From contig DXNX01000014.1 in NCBI GenBank assembly GCA_019413245.1, forward strand, positions 1-23,670: 23,670 bases of DNA. The letters run 5' to 3'. A program made the position numbers and the translations under genes. The stretch comes from Oscillospiraceae bacterium. GTDB taxonomy: Bacteria; Bacillota; Clostridia; Oscillospirales; Ruminococcaceae. Shown piece by piece: positions 1 through 7,316 of the stretch (position 1 is its first letter; each line of letters starts with the position of its first letter). The notes under the pieces were generated by a model. That model did no database searches. It saw only the letters and a list, made by a program, of their open reading frames with translations, and was not told the DNA's origin.

Positions 1-1300
1 GCTGCTCATTGAGGTAGAGCAGGGTGCCAGGGATGCCGGTGATGGACATACCCGTGGCGCGCAGGCCGAAGAGGGAGGCCAGGAAACCGCCCACACCGCC
101 GCCGATCATGGACATGACGAAAGGTTTGACGAAGCGGAGGTTGACACCGAAGACAGCCGGTTCGGTAATTCCCAACAGAGCCGACAGGCAGGAAGGATAG
201 GCGACCTGTTTGGTCTTGGCAGAGTGTGCCTTGATGGCAACAGCCAGAACGGCGCCCGCCTGAGCCACGTTGCCGCAGGTGCCGATGGGGTTCAGATAGT
301 TCCAGCCATCCTTGGCCAGCATACTGATTTCCAGGAAGTTGAGGATGTGATGAATGCCGAAGATGCCCAGCAGCTGACCGAAACTGCCGTAGATCAGCCC
401 TCCGATCCCCATAGGCAGGGTAAGCAGGCCTTCCACCACAAAGAGAACGCCGTTTTCCACCGTGTGCAGGATGGGGCCCAGCACAAACATGGCCAGCAGG
501 ATGCCCACCAGCAGGGTCAGGAAGGGCGTGACGATGAGGTCAATGGCATCCGGCACATGCTTGCGCAGGAACTTTTCAAACTTGGCGGCCAGCACGCCGG
601 TGGCAAAGGCCGGCAGTACCGAGCCCTGATACCCGGCCACCGGGATGAAGCCGAAGAAGATCAGCGGTTCCGCCGTGCCGGAGCCCACATCGTAGGCACT
701 GGGCAGGCTGTTGCTGACCAGCATCAGGCCCAGCACAATGCCGATGACCGGGCTGCCGCCGAAGTTTTTGAAGGTGGACCAGCAGACCAGGGCCGGCAGG
801 AAGGAAAAGGCGGTATCGGTGAGGATCTGGGTAAAGAGCAGGAGTTGCTGGGGGATATCGTCGGAGGTCATGCCGAAGACACCCAGCACCGCATCCTGGG
901 TGAGCAGCCCCCGAAGGCCCATGAAGAGGCCGGTGGCCACCAGCACCGGGATGATGGGCACGAACACGTCGGAGAACATCCGGATGGCCCGCTGGAAACG
1001 GTTGCCGGTGACCGGCTTGGCGGGCTTGTCATCCACAGCGGCCTCGGGCTGCAGGCCCAGTTCGTTCATGACCGCCTCATAGACGCGGTTGACCAGCCCG
1101 GTGCCAAAGATGATCTGGTACTGACCTGCGTTGAAAAAGGAGCCTTTCACCTTGTCCAGGTTCTCCACTCCCTTGACCTGGATCTTGTCCTTGTCGCTGA
1201 CGACGATGCGCAGCCGGGTGGCACAGTGCATCACCGAAATGATGTTTTCCCTGCCGCCCACCAGAGGGATCAGGGCCTGGGCAATCTCTTTCTCTGTCAT
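1..1300 (-). CDS. scrA: Sucrose-type PTS permease, EIIBC component (3' end cut by window edge)
   Basis: Membrane permease that takes up sucrose and phosphorylates it to sucrose-6-phosphate using phosphate relayed from HPr and EIIA. I translated the minus strand from the ATG at 1300: 433 residues are visible and the frame is still open at base 1. The EIIB domain comes first (about residues 1-85) with the phospho-cysteine at C26 in the motif MHCATRLR. A hydrophobic EIIC domain starts near residue 105 and contains the conserved GITEP loop near residue 385. The usual EIIBC length is about 450-480 residues, so only the last helix, or a fused EIIA, is missing. The start is fixed by an AGGAGG site and by a 4-base ATGA overlap with the stop of scrB, which suggests translational coupling. 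The sucrose assignment rests on family resemblance plus the neighbouring GH32 hydrolase; a related beta-fructoside PTS is possible. Confidence 0.9.
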   Translation of the reverse strand, partial: MTEKEIAQALIPLVGGRENIISVMHCATRLRIVVSDKDKIQVKGVENLDKVKGSFFNAGQYQIIFGTGLVNRVYEAVMNELGLQPEAAVDDKPAKPVTGNRFQRAIRMFSDVFVPIIPVLVATGLFMGLRGLLTQDAVLGVFGMTSDDIPQQLLLFTQILTDTAFSFLPALVCWSTFKNFGGSPVIGIVLGLMLVSNSLPSAYDVGSGTAEPLIFFGFIPVAGYQGSVLPAFATGVLAAKFEKFLRKHVPDAIDLIVTPFLTLLVGILLAMFVLGPILHTVENGVLFVVEGLLTLPMGIGGLIYGSFGQLLGIFGIHHILNFLEISMLAKDGWNYLNPIGTCGNVAQAGAVLAVAIKAHSAKTKQVAYPSCLSALLGITEPAVFGVNLRFVKPFVMSMIGGGVGGFLASLFGLRATGMSITGIPGTLLYLNEQ

Positions 1301-2685
1301 TGTTTTTCCTCCTCCTTGGGGATCAAACGGTATAAATCTTCCGGCAGCAGGGCAAGCTGTGCCGGGCTTTCCTGGGTCAGGCCCGCTGCCAGCAGAGACG
1401 GCCGCTGTGCAGTGGGACAGATGCGGGCTGAGAAAACCAGCGCGCCGTCATTGAGGAACAGTTCGGCGCTGGACTGGTCACACCAGAGTTCCAGCGAGGT
1501 GAGCATGGGCAACGATACTGTGCGGGTGTCGGTGCCTGTATCGGTCCAACGGCGGCGCTGCACCGTGGCGGTGTGAGCTTCGGCATCATAGCGGAAGGAC
1601 CATTCACCGCCGTGCAGAGTGAGTTCCAGATCGCTACTCGGTGCCAGCTTGTCCACCGTGAAGCGGAAGGCCCGCCGGGCCGGACGGTAGAGGCGTCCAT
1701 TCCCGATGGTTTCGTCCGCCACAGGGGCGCCGGGCAGTTCCCGCAGTTCCCGCACCGGGCGCTGGCAGAGGTGCTGCCCGCGGCGGACCAGTTCTCGTGG
1801 CATGGTCAGGCAATGGATGCGGGGTTCACCGGCTCCGAAGGCGGTTTCTTCCTCTCCCTCCAGCCGGGACATCCAGCCAAACAGAACACGGCGGCCATCC
1901 GGTGTGGGGAAGGTCTGGGGCGCGTAGAAGTCAAAGCCTTCGTCCAGCCGCTGCCAGCCGGTGTCCAGATCCATGGGGCGCGTGGCATCGGGCCAATTGT
2001 CCAACACCCGCCCCACCGAGAAGGAATCCTGGCAGGCATCGGCGGCGTTGTCCCGGTGCTGGGGGCAGTAGAGCAGGACCGGCGCGTCCTCCAGTTGGAA
2101 AAGGTCCGGGCACTCGATCATCTGGTATTCCTCGGATAGCCCGATTGTCCCGCCGGCCGTCCAGTGGACGCCATCCTGTAAGGTGGCCAGCACCACCGCC
2201 CCCAGGCCATTTTGCCGCTGAGCCCCCAGTACCATGGCGCAGCCGCCCTGAGGGGCAGGCACTACTTTGGGATCCCGGAAATGCTCGGTGTATCCCGCCG
2301 GGGTTGTCAGCACCGGGCCCATCTTGCGGAAGTGTTGACCATCTTCGCTGACGGCCAGGCACTGGCGGCTGATGCGGTGTCCCTGCTGTTTGACGTTGCC
2401 GGTATAGTAGAGGCAGAGCTTTCCGTCCATTTCCAGGGCGCTGCCCGAGTAGACCCCCTGGGCGTCGTAGGGCTGATCGGGCAACAGGGCACTGCCCCGG
2501 AACTGCCAGTGCACCAGATCCGGCGAGGTGGCAAAGCCCCAGGCCTTATTGGAATGGTCCTTGGCAAAACGGTTCCACTGGAAAAATGCATAGTAGTTTC
2601 CTTTATACCAAATCAAACCATTGGGATCATTGAGAAGCCCCCATGGTGGTTCGATATGCCAGCTTTGTCTTTTGGAGATAGGCAA
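1297..2685 (-). CDS. scrB: Sucrose-6-phosphate hydrolase / beta-fructofuranosidase (GH32)
   Basis: Cytoplasmic GH32 enzyme that splits sucrose-6-phosphate from the adjacent PTS into glucose-6-phosphate and fructose. The 462-residue protein has the three diagnostic GH32 motifs: NDPNG at 19-23 (D20 nucleophile), RDP at 137-139 (transition-state stabiliser) and ECPD at 191-194 (E191 acid/base). The C-terminal part, from about residue 320, is the beta-sandwich typical of the family. There is no signal peptide, which fits an intracellular substrate. The start is a TTG at 2685, chosen because an AAAGGG ribosome site lies 9 bases upstream and the GH32 N-terminus begins immediately. Its stop overlaps the scrA start. 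No fructokinase is visible in the window. Invertase acting on unphosphorylated sucrose cannot be excluded by sequence alone. Confidence 0.93.
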   Translation of the reverse strand: MPISKRQSWHIEPPWGLLNDPNGLIWYKGNYYAFFQWNRFAKDHSNKAWGFATSPDLVHWQFRGSALLPDQPYDAQGVYSGSALEMDGKLCLYYTGNVKQQGHRISRQCLAVSEDGQHFRKMGPVLTTPAGYTEHFRDPKVVPAPQGGCAMVLGAQRQNGLGAVVLATLQDGVHWTAGGTIGLSEEYQMIECPDLFQLEDAPVLLYCPQHRDNAADACQDSFSVGRVLDNWPDATRPMDLDTGWQRLDEGFDFYAPQTFPTPDGRRVLFGWMSRLEGEEETAFGAGEPRIHCLTMPRELVRRGQHLCQRPVRELRELPGAPVADETIGNGRLYRPARRAFRFTVDKLAPSSDLELTLHGGEWSFRYDAEAHTATVQRRRWTDTGTDTRTVSLPMLTSLELWCDQSSAELFLNDGALVFSARICPTAQRPSLLAAGLTQESPAQLALLPEDLYRLIPKEEEKQ

Positions 2686-2734
2686 GAGTCAGTTCCCTTT
2701 CTTTTCTTATTGGTGTTGTTTTTTCTGTGCTTTT

Positions 2735-2764
2735 ATTAAACCACAGCGGTGCCGTTTCTGCCAT
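2735..2764 (-). promoter_or_regulatory. Probable scrBA promoter
   Basis: On the minus strand a -10-like TTTAAT (2735-2740, 5 of 6 matches to TATAAT) lies 18 bases from ATGGCA (2759-2764, 4 of 6 matches to TTGACA), about 50 bases upstream of the scrB TTG. The weak -35 fits a promoter that needs an activator, and the 21-bp-spaced ATGGAAA repeat begins exactly at this -35. This is inference from spacing and consensus only. Confidence 0.45.
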
Positions 2765-2790
2765 GGAAATAGCCCAGCAAGATATGGAAA
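2763..2790 (+). promoter_or_regulatory. Candidate AraC-family operator: ATGGAAA direct repeat, 21-bp period
   Basis: ATGGAAA occurs at 2763-2769 and again at 2784-2790, exactly 21 bases apart, which is two helical turns on the same face. AraC-family proteins usually bind directly repeated half-sites with this spacing. The first copy abuts the scrB -35 and the second forms the -35 of the regulator's own promoter, so one bound dimer could activate scrBA and repress its own gene. Confidence 0.55.
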
Positions 2791-2813
2791 AAACAAACTT
2801 CTTGTGCTATACT
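2785..2813 (+). promoter_or_regulatory. Promoter of the sucrose-locus AraC regulator
   Basis: TGGAAA (2785-2790) is followed after 17 bases by TATACT (2808-2813), with TGC directly in front of the -10, an extended -10 element. Transcription would start near 2820, the first base of the best ATG for the regulator, so the mRNA may be leaderless. Confidence 0.55.
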
Positions 2814-2819
2814 GGCCTT

Positions 2820-3665
2820 ATGATCGAATACAAAGAGACCCGCCACACCTTACAGCAGAAACAAATTTCTGATTTGTCGCTGTACAGTGCGGGATATGAA
2901 GCCTGCGCGCCGGGGCATCACTATGGCCCGATCTACCGTGCTTACCAGCTGATCCATTTCATCCTGTCCGGGAAAGGGGTTCTGGAAATCGATGGACACA
3001 CCTTTCAGCTGGGTGCGGGGGACGCCTTTCTGATTCCTTCCGGCAAAATCGCCTACTATGCGGCCGACACTACCGATCCCTGGTGCTATACCTGGATCAA
3101 TTTTCTGGGCATCAACTCCCAGATGTACACCTACCAGCTCATTGCTTCCTCCCCGGAGCCCTACGTCCTGCACGGGCTGGATACCGAAAAATACCGTGCC
3201 CTCATCGGGCAGGTGCTGGCCTTGGAAGGCACCGCCACCGCCCGGTATTTCAAAGGCAACGGCATCCTGCTGCAAGTATTGGGAGAGCTGTTCCAGGACG
3301 CCGGATTCAACGAAAGGTACTGGGGCAAGAACTCGGTGGCCGACGAGGCCAAATTCTACCTGGACGTGAACTACTCCGAAAAACTGAAACTCAAGGAAGT
3401 GGCGCACAACCTGGGCGTTCACCCCAACTACCTGACCCGGGTCTTCCACGAAAAATACGGTGTGCCCCCCAAGCAGTACCTCCTGAATCTGAAGCTGCAA
3501 AAAGCCTGCCAACTGCTGCGCACCACCGATCTGCCGGTGGCTGTCATTGCCGGGTCCATGGGCTTTGACGATGGGTTAGCCTTCTCCAAACTGTTCAAAA
3601 AGGCCTACGGCTGCGCCCCCAGCGAATATCGCCACAGGGAAAAGCCAACTTCACCCGCAACCTGA
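2820..3665 (+). CDS. AraC-family transcriptional regulator (sucrose locus)
   Basis: One-component sugar-responsive regulator, 281 residues from the ATG at 2820. The N-terminal part (about 15-110) is a cupin-type sensor, with HFILSGKGVLEIDGH followed by GAGDAFLIPSGK around 46-76. The C-terminal 100 residues hold the paired AraC helix-turn-helices: LKEVAHNLGVHPNYLTRVF near 191-209 and the second near 240-262, ending in the family's typical AYGCAPSEYR. A longer reading from GTG at 2727 is open but would extend the protein with residues unlike the family and would start inside the promoter region, so it was rejected. No Shine-Dalgarno sequence precedes the chosen ATG. The gene is divergent from scrBA and probably controls it. 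The inducer is inferred, not seen. Confidence 0.88.
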   Translation: MIEYKETRHTLQQKQISDLSLYSAGYEACAPGHHYGPIYRAYQLIHFILSGKGVLEIDGHTFQLGAGDAFLIPSGKIAYYAADTTDPWCYTWINFLGINSQMYTYQLIASSPEPYVLHGLDTEKYRALIGQVLALEGTATARYFKGNGILLQVLGELFQDAGFNERYWGKNSVADEAKFYLDVNYSEKLKLKEVAHNLGVHPNYLTRVFHEKYGVPPKQYLLNLKLQKACQLLRTTDLPVAVIAGSMGFDDGLAFSKLFKKAYGCAPSEYRHREKPTSPAT

Positions 3666-3707
3666 TTGGGCCGGGAGAGCGCAAAGCGCAGGTTTTCTCA
3701 GTTTTTT
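3659..3707 (+). terminator. Weak intrinsic terminator after the AraC gene
   Basis: AACCTG (3659-3664) can pair with CAGGTT (3689-3694), with a GCGC/GCGC mini-stem inside, followed by a T-rich run including TTTTTT up to 3707. The outer stem is only 6 bp and overlaps the stop codon. Confidence 0.35.
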
Positions 3708-3759
3708 GAATCAGTCGTTTATGCTGCACCTTAAACGCTTTTATTCCAAAAATAAATAT

Positions 3760-3778
3760 CCCCCGGAAAAGCCGAGGG
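3760..3778 (-). terminator. Intrinsic terminator, minus strand
   Basis: Read on the minus strand, CCCTCGG (3778-3772), a CTTTT loop and CCGGGGG (3766-3760) form a 7-bp stem with one G-U pair. It is followed by the T-rich stretch ATATTTATTTTTGG. It would end transcripts coming from the decayed GH43/transposase region. Confidence 0.55.
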
Positions 3779-3873
3779 TTCATAGACAGACAGCCCCCCC
3801 TGGAATGCTAGTGCACGCGTCACGTCGCATTGGTATGGTCTGCCAATCGCGAATGATTGTTACTTGACCTCTA

Positions 3874-4178
3874 TCAACGGGCTTTTGAGAAGTTTCCCAT
3901 CGACAACCGTTCTCCGCCCTTGCCTTCTTCCAGCTGGCTTCATATGTATTCTTCTATTTTCTTTGCATTTTGCCTGCAATGTAAACGTAGTACCATCTGT
4001 ACCAGAACTTCCGGTTCCGGTATTGATACTTCCCATATATCATCGGGCTGCTCTTCCCTTTCAGGTATCCCATAAAACTGGATACCGAGTATTTGGGAGG
4101 TATCTCTACAAGCATGTGTATGTGGTCCGGGCATACTCCTGAGCGATAAACTATGGGGATGCCTGATTCTGCGCGATC
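3874..4178 (-). pseudogene. tnpA: Remnant of an IS200/IS605-family TnpA (Y1 HUH) transposase
   Basis: Translating the minus strand from about 4178 gives a clear TnpA piece containing CPDHIHMLVEIPP (with the metal-binding HIH pair of the HUH motif), then SSFMGYLKGKSS and NRKFWYRWYYV, stopping at TAG 3954-3956. The C-terminal part continues in another frame as AKKIEEYI, stop, then SQLEEGK and LSMGNFSKAR to the TGA at 3874. The matching N-terminal third cannot be found upstream. The fragment therefore has at least one frameshift, an internal stop and a missing N-terminus, and cannot encode an active single-strand transposase. Family recognition comes from remembered TnpA motifs. I did not find convincing end hairpins of the element. 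Confidence 0.72.
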
Positions 4179-4257
4179 TTATACCGGGAACAAAGCGGTC
4201 CAGATAACTGAAAAAGTGCATTTCCAGAAAATCCTCACCGCCCAGCCGCGGGATGAA

Positions 4258-4707
4258 GAAAAAGAGTTGGCCAGCCACAAAGTACAGCTGTTCTCTGTTG
4301 GTGCAGCTCCAATAGAAACAGACCCTGCCATCCAAAAGGAGGTGGTGTCCCAGAAGTCAAACGGCCGCGCCACCTGCTGAAAAGGTTCATGCAAAGGAGC
4401 ACATGCTCACAGAATCGGGCAGACTTCGTTGCGGCGACTGGCACAAAAGTACAGTCTGTCTCCGATTTGCCGTACGTCCGGCCCATAATCATCAATCAAC
4501 AGTTTTTCGTCCTCATAGAACTCCCCATTCAAAAGATCCGAACTGTATCTTCCCTGCTTACATAGAGACAAACGGATAATACACGTCCTTAAACAGCACC
4601 AGTGCGGGATCTGCAGCTTCACGGAAGCCGCAGACTCTGGCTACTTCTTTCATATGCTGATAGCGACAGTTCATATTCAACGGATTACAACATGTCGTTT
4701 TTTCCAT
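4258..4707 (-). pseudogene. Decayed GH43-type glycosidase, N-terminal remnant
   Basis: The reading starts at an ATG at 4707 behind an AAAGGA ribosome site and gives CNPLNMNCRYQ, FREAADPALVLFKDVYYPFVSM, then a TAA. In a shifted frame it continues as YSSDLLNGEFYEDEKLL and DYGPDVRQIGDRLYFCASRR up to CPIL and TGA (4407-4409). The same frame then resumes with EPFQQVARPFDFWD, and a third frame gives DGRVCFYWSCTNRE near 4335-4275. Placed end to end these match the N-terminal half of a clostridial GH43-like five-bladed propeller glycosidase (the ADP and PDVR motifs hold the acidic residues). At least two stops and two frameshifts kill it, and the C-terminal half is replaced by the TnpA remnant. Its position directly after the glycosidase operon suggests that it was once the operon's last enzyme. 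Confidence 0.65.
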
Positions 4708-4748
4708 ATGTAATTCCTTTCTGTGCATCCTTTTCTGCAATAAATCGA

Positions 4749-4804
4749 AGGGAGTCAGGTTTTGCTTCTTCGCATAAAAGCAAACAAAACCTGACTCCCT
4801 TTTT
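4749..4804. terminator. Long perfect inverted repeat, terminator-like
   Basis: AGGGAGTCAGGTTTTG (4749-4764) and its exact complement (4785-4800) form a 16-bp perfect stem around a 20-base loop, followed by TTTT on the plus strand. It sits 30-80 bases downstream of the second GH2 stop on the minus strand, where the following bases are TTCGATTTATT. It probably ends the glycosidase operon, or separates it from the dead GH43 gene. Confidence 0.6.
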
Positions 4805-4828
4805 GCATCACGCCTCAGGCAAATCATC

Positions 4829-7273
4829 TCATCCGATGTCGAAGTCCAAAACTGCGGGTTGCAGACCTGGCGCTTCCACAGTCAGGTGGGCTTTTCCCTT
4901 CTCTGTTCCGGCACGCAGAATTGCGAGAGCTTTGCCGTGATATAAAACAACTTTTCCTTTGGTATAGTTTTCTTCGGTGCAAGGACGTCCCGTTCCGAAA
5001 GCCGCCAGAACGGCCGCGCCTTCTACGCTTGCGGTAGCATTCACTTCCACCCAGGATACCGGCTGATTGTTTGCATCTGCCGCTTCGATTTTCACAAAGC
5101 AGAGCGCGTTGCCGTCCGCCGGCAGGGCAGCGCCATGCGGGGCAGACAAGTCTATCGTCGCTTTCAGTCTCACGGCAGGACCGGCTGTGATCAAACTGTC
5201 ACGGCTAATCTCTTTTCCTGCCGAGTAACTCACTGCCTCCAGTGAGCCTGGCTGATACGTCAGAACAAAGGAAGCAGAACCGTAGGCCTTCCGGCGGCCA
5301 ACGCTCACTCCGTTCAGAAAAAGTTCCACCTCTTCGGCGCCGGAATACACTTCCACTTCCACCGGCGCGCCATTTTCCATCGGCCAGGTCCAGCTGTGTG
5401 CACACTCCGGCCAACCATAACGACCGAGCAGTTCAGTCTTTCCATAATTGCGCGGGTCCTTTACAGCAATAAAAGTCTCGGTGCTTCCCCATACGATCCG
5501 CTTCCAGGCAAGTTGGGGTTTCTCAAATCCGCACAGATCGAAATCACCGGCGTTGGCAGTACGCCAGGGGTATTGCGCATAGTGAAGCATCTTGGCGGCC
5601 TCCGCAGCCTTCTCCTGCTCCACATACAGTACCTTACCGATGCCTGCTTCGCCGATATAATCATGGCTTGTCCATTCAAAATCGCCGATCAGATAAGGCA
5701 GACGCTGAACATCGCTCCAGTATTCTTTGATATCGCGGGGTTTTGATTCGGTGCAGACGATCACGCGGTTCGGGAACAGCGTTCCCGCCTCGTCATAGTG
5801 GTAATTGAGATAGTTATATCCTACGATATCCCACGGGGCGACAAAGGCCTCGGTGTAGTCGTTCCAAATAGCCCGACCGTATTCTCCATCCAGATTGTTC
5901 AGACTGCCACCGCTTTTCATGGCTTCAGCCATAAGGGACTGCCAGAACTTCTGGCTGTCCTCATCATTAAGGCCGGTGAAAAAGGAGCAAAGCGCGCCGC
6001 AGATCGGACGTGTGGAATCCAGCTCCCGAACCGCCCGGGCAAGCTGCGCACTGGTTTTATACCCGTCCGAAAGGCCGCCCTGTTCCGGGAGTTCATTACC
6101 GATAGACCAAATTGCCACACAGGGATGATTCCGGTCCCGTTTCACGAATGCTTCCAGCTCGCCCAGCCCCTCCTGTGCAAAGAACTGGCTGAAATCATGG
6201 AAATTCTTTGGCATATTCCAGGTGTCGAAAGCTTCATCAATCACCAGAATACCAATACGATCACAGGCCTCCAACATCTCAGACGAAACAGGGTTATGTG
6301 CAAAGCGCAAAGCATTAAAACCGTTTTTCTTATGCAAAAGCACTTTCCGGTATTCACTGTCGTAATACGATGCCGCGCCGAGAATGCCGTTGTCGCTGTG
6401 GATGCATCCGCCTTTCAGTTTCAGGCCACGGCCATTGAGCCGCAATCCGTTGCGGGCATCCACCGTGATTTCCCGCACGCCAAACAAGGTATCGGTCTGA
6501 TCCAGCACCCGTTCGCCATCGGTCAATTCTGCGGCAACACGGTACAGTTCCGGATGATCAATATCCCAGATGCGGGCCTTTTCAAAGCACAACAGGGTTC
6601 GTGCCACCGCATTCTGTCCGGCGGGAACGTGCACCTTGATTTTTCCTGCTGCAACCGGCGCAGCCTCATTTTCCGGTGCAGCCGTCAGCGAAACCCACAC
6701 ATCCGCATCGGCGGCGGTATGGTTTTCCACGGTGGTTTCCACCGTCACAAAGGCATCGCCATTCACGATGTGATCCAGATGCGCGTAAAGCGCCTCCTGA
6801 GCAAGGTGGAGCAGGGGTGCAACAAGAAGCTGCACATGGCGATACAGGCCGCCGCCGGAATACCAACGACTGTTCGGCTCTGCATCGGTGGCCACCGTGA
6901 CGGAAATCCGGTTTTTGCTGCCGTATTTCAGAAACGGCGTGATCTCCAGCGAGAATGGGGTGAAACTGTAGTGATGGTATCCGGCAACATGCCCGTTGAC
7001 CACAACCTTGGCCTGTCCCGCACAACCATCGAAACGTACCAGCACACGTTGACCCTGCCAATCGACGGGAACCTCCAGATTCTTCGTGTAGGTCATCCGT
7101 CCGCCTTTGTAAAATCCCCCGTTTGCGCCGTTTCCTGCATCCGGCGAGGTGTCGGTTTCGACCATAAAGTCATGCGGCAGGTGTACAATGCGAGATTTGG
7201 GTGCCATCACAGGAAGGTTACTGGGTTCCCCTTGAATCAGTTCCCACTCGCGGTCGATGGATATCCGCTTCAT
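4829..7273 (-). CDS. GH2 glycoside hydrolase, beta-galactosidase-like (814 aa)
   Basis: Cytoplasmic retaining exo-glycosidase of family GH2, most likely acting on beta-galactosides or a related glycoside. The order is typical: sugar-binding jelly-roll domain (about 1-155, with RWYSGGGLYRHV at 136-147), an immunoglobulin-like domain (about 160-270), a TIM barrel (about 275-570) and C-terminal sandwich domains. The acid/base is E394 in WSIGNELPEQGG and the nucleophile E509 in VIVCTESKP. The N-terminus has no signal peptide. The ATG at 7273 has a GGGAGAGG site upstream. It follows the GH1 gene by 43 bases and is the last intact gene of the operon. Substrate cannot be fixed from sequence: GH2 also holds mannosidases and glucuronidases. 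I see no damage to catalytic residues. Confidence 0.88.
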   Translation of the reverse strand: MKRISIDREWELIQGEPSNLPVMAPKSRIVHLPHDFMVETDTSPDAGNGANGGFYKGGRMTYTKNLEVPVDWQGQRVLVRFDGCAGQAKVVVNGHVAGYHHYSFTPFSLEITPFLKYGSKNRISVTVATDAEPNSRWYSGGGLYRHVQLLVAPLLHLAQEALYAHLDHIVNGDAFVTVETTVENHTAADADVWVSLTAAPENEAAPVAAGKIKVHVPAGQNAVARTLLCFEKARIWDIDHPELYRVAAELTDGERVLDQTDTLFGVREITVDARNGLRLNGRGLKLKGGCIHSDNGILGAASYYDSEYRKVLLHKKNGFNALRFAHNPVSSEMLEACDRIGILVIDEAFDTWNMPKNFHDFSQFFAQEGLGELEAFVKRDRNHPCVAIWSIGNELPEQGGLSDGYKTSAQLARAVRELDSTRPICGALCSFFTGLNDEDSQKFWQSLMAEAMKSGGSLNNLDGEYGRAIWNDYTEAFVAPWDIVGYNYLNYHYDEAGTLFPNRVIVCTESKPRDIKEYWSDVQRLPYLIGDFEWTSHDYIGEAGIGKVLYVEQEKAAEAAKMLHYAQYPWRTANAGDFDLCGFEKPQLAWKRIVWGSTETFIAVKDPRNYGKTELLGRYGWPECAHSWTWPMENGAPVEVEVYSGAEEVELFLNGVSVGRRKAYGSASFVLTYQPGSLEAVSYSAGKEISRDSLITAGPAVRLKATIDLSAPHGAALPADGNALCFVKIEAADANNQPVSWVEVNATASVEGAAVLAAFGTGRPCTEENYTKGKVVLYHGKALAILRAGTEKGKAHLTVEAPGLQPAVLDFDIG

Positions 7274-7316
7274 ATTTTCCTCTCCCTTTCCGCATTCATA
7301 GGTATGCCAATCAAAT

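Noticed and set aside
224..1576. 450-aa open frame on the plus strand
   Set aside because: It lies antisense to scrA and the 3' end of scrB. It is histidine/glutamine-rich low-complexity translation with no family motif.
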